Of a stretch of 5,772 nt of DNA, positions 4,455 to 5,772 are shown piece by piece. The position numbers and the translations under genes are program-made. The notes beneath the pieces were generated by a model. The model was given only the letters and a program-made list of their open reading frames with translations, was not told the DNA's origin and searched no databases. The DNA comes from Pseudomonadota bacterium (GTDB taxonomy: Bacteria; Pseudomonadota; Alphaproteobacteria; Rhizobiales; Beijerinckiaceae), in NCBI GenBank assembly GCA_021812505.1, contig JAKANG010000122.1, positions 1-5,772 of the forward strand, in the 5' to 3' direction. Each line of letters starts with the position of its first letter. Position 1 is the first letter of the stretch.

Positions 4455-5712
4455 GCCCGCGAACGACCTGCTCGAACATCTCTGGCTGCCTTACACCCAG
4501 ATGAAGACTGCGCGCCAGTCTTTGCAGGCGGTCTCCACCCAAGGCTCCCTGATCCGCCTCGCCGACGGGCGGGAATTGATCGACGGAATCGCCAGCTGGT
4601 GGACCGCCTGCCATGGCTACAACCATCCCCATATCCTGGCGGCGCTGCGCGACCAGCTTGAAAGAATGCCGCATGTGATGTTCGGAGGCCTCGTCCACGA
4701 GCCGGCGCTGAAACTGGCGGCGCGACTGGCGCAAAAGACGCCGGGCGACCTGAACCACGTTTTTTTTGTCGACAGCGGCTCGGTGGCGGTCGAAGTCGCG
4801 ATGAAAATCGCCGTGCAATATTGGCTCAACAAGGGCCAGAGCCGCCCAAAAATGGTGTCGTTCCGCCACGGCTATCACGGCGACACCATGGCCTGCATGT
4901 CGGTCTGCGATCCGGACGAATCGATGCACAGCCTGTTCAGGGACTATCTGCCGAAGCAATTTCTGGCGGACCTGCCCACCGACGACGCCTCGGAAAAGGC
5001 GTTCGACGATCTTCTGGCGCGCGAAAAAGAAAACATCGCCGCTGTCTTGATCGAGCCTCTGGTCCAGGGCGCGGGCGGAATGAAATTTTTCTCGCCCGAA
5101 ACCTTGCGGCGGGTGGCGGACGCTTGTTCACGCCATGGCGTGCTGCTGATCGCGGACGAGATTTTCGTCGGCTTCGGGCGGACAGGAACTTTTTTCGCCT
5201 GCGAACAGGCGGGAATCACGCCGGATATCATGTGTCTCGGCAAGGGCCTGACCGGCGGCGCTCTTTCCCTCGCGGCGACTCTTTGCCGTCCCCATGTCTT
5301 CGAGGCTTTTCTCTCCGACGATCCGGCCAGAGCGCTGATGCACGGCCCGACCTTCATGGCCAATCCCCTCGCCTGCGCCGCGGCCAACGCCTCGCTCGAC
5401 CTGTTCGAAACCGAGCCGCGCCTGGAACAGGTCGCCCGCAATGAGGCCCTTCTGCGCGAAGGCCTGGCGCCCTGCGTAAAAATTCCTGGCGTGGTCGACG
5501 TGCGGGTCAGGGGCGCCATCGGCGTGGTGCAGTGCCAAAATCTGGGCGTCCACGCCGCTCTCAGGACAAAATTCGCCGAACAGGGCTTCTGGATCCGCCC
5601 CTTCGGCGACATCGTCTATCTGACGCCGGCCTTTACCATTCGCGAGGATCAACTCGCCGCCCTGACGTCGGCGATTTGCGAAACATTGCCGGGATGGCTG
5701 TCGAAATCCTGA
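4453..5712 (+). CDS. bioA: Adenosylmethionine-8-amino-7-oxononanoate aminotransferase BioA
   Basis: BioA is a PLP-dependent class III aminotransferase that makes 7,8-diaminopelargonate from KAPA, using S-adenosylmethionine as amino donor. It supplies the substrate of BioD. From ATG 4453 it has 419 residues, near the usual 420-430. Visible landmarks are WLPYTQM (11-17, substrate tyrosine Y14), WW (49-50) in the substrate pocket, SGS (108-110) for PLP phosphate, GYHGDT (140-145), the DE pair at 235-236 whose Asp contacts the PLP nitrogen, the Schiff-base lysine in LGKGLTGG (K264), HGPTFMANPLA, and RPFG (R382). The start is the least certain part. ATG 4435 adds six residues but has GAGG only 2 bases away. 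A TTG at 4408 is unlikely. The 4453 start matches homologue length, but its ribosome site is weak. Its promoter must lie within bioD. Confidence 0.95.
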   Translation: MPANDLLEHLWLPYTQMKTARQSLQAVSTQGSLIRLADGRELIDGIASWWTACHGYNHPHILAALRDQLERMPHVMFGGLVHEPALKLAARLAQKTPGDLNHVFFVDSGSVAVEVAMKIAVQYWLNKGQSRPKMVSFRHGYHGDTMACMSVCDPDESMHSLFRDYLPKQFLADLPTDDASEKAFDDLLAREKENIAAVLIEPLVQGAGGMKFFSPETLRRVADACSRHGVLLIADEIFVGFGRTGTFFACEQAGITPDIMCLGKGLTGGALSLAATLCRPHVFEAFLSDDPARALMHGPTFMANPLACAAANASLDLFETEPRLEQVARNEALLREGLAPCVKIPGVVDVRVRGAIGVVQCQNLGVHAALRTKFAEQGFWIRPFGDIVYLTPAFTIREDQLAALTSAICETLPGWLSKS

Positions 5713-5723
5713 CTCCCGGTCCT

Positions 5724-5741
5724 CGTTCGCGACAGCGAGCG
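5724..5741 (+). terminator. Hairpin just after bioA, weak terminator candidate
   Basis: CGTTCGC (5724-5730) pairs with GCGAGCG (5735-5741), with one T-G wobble, around the 4-base loop GACA, 11 bases past the bioA stop codon. There is no T-run directly after it, only scattered Ts from about 5749. It may be a message-end structure rather than a full intrinsic terminator. No further gene can be recognised in the remaining bases to 5772. Confidence 0.3.
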
Positions 5742-5772
5742 TCACGTCCTTGTGATTTGTTGCGCCTCCCGT

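Noticed and set aside
4342..4959. 205-residue minus-strand open frame under bioA
   Set aside because: It lies fully antisense to well-supported bioA and the start of bioD and has a shadow-type composition.
1..5772. CRISPR array, tRNA/rRNA, insertion sequence or phage attachment signals
   Set aside because: No regularly spaced repeats, cloverleaf-like segments, transposase frames or terminal inverted repeats were seen on reading both strands.

Overview
The window is GC-rich chromosomal DNA from a Gram-negative bacterium. Strong third-position G/C bias, Sec signal peptides on c-type cytochromes, an apparent outer-membrane cytochrome and the style of the biotin genes all fit a proteobacterium. 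The feel is alphaproteobacterial (Hyphomicrobiales, for example the Methylocystaceae/Beijerinckiaceae/Rhodoblastus range), but that placement is an impression, not a test.

Region 1 (1-2320, leftward) is a probable three-gene cytochrome operon. In order of transcription it holds a diheme c4-type cytochrome (2320-1670), a second, larger diheme c4-type cytochrome with an unusual N-terminal extension (1609-842), and a gene cut by the left edge (746-1). The cut gene encodes an exported protein with one CxxCH heme site directly after the signal peptide, followed by a sequence that looks like an outer-membrane beta-barrel. It resembles the fused monoheme cytochrome-porin architecture of Cyc2. A hairpin with a T-tract sits between the second c4 gene and the cytochrome-porin gene.

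Region 2 (2321-2982) is a 662-base intergenic stretch between divergent cytochrome genes. It is locally very AT-rich and has an interrupted palindrome enclosing an FNR/FixK-like half-site pair, a TATAAT-containing promoter candidate, and a direct repeat with 11-base period just ahead of the rightward gene.

Region 3 (2983-3690, rightward) encodes a third diheme c4-type cytochrome. It is colinear with the first, so the two flank the intergenic region as an inverted paralogous pair. Its end converges on bioD through a segment with two mutually exclusive hairpins.

Region 4 (3774-5712) carries the biotin genes bioD (leftward, dethiobiotin synthetase) and bioA (rightward, DAPA aminotransferase). 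They are divergent, and their most likely start codons interlock in one CATG, leaving no intergenic promoter space.

Functionally, the cytochrome genes suggest a periplasm-spanning electron path: an outer-membrane heme-porin exchanging electrons with an extracellular donor or acceptor, and diheme c4 shuttles linking it to inner-membrane oxidases or reaction centres. This parallels the cyc2-cyc1 arrangement of acidophilic iron oxidisers, where Cyc1 is a c4-type cytochrome. The donor, the direction of electron flow and the full length of the porin-like gene cannot be read from this window. The biotin genes look like an unrelated housekeeping neighbour.
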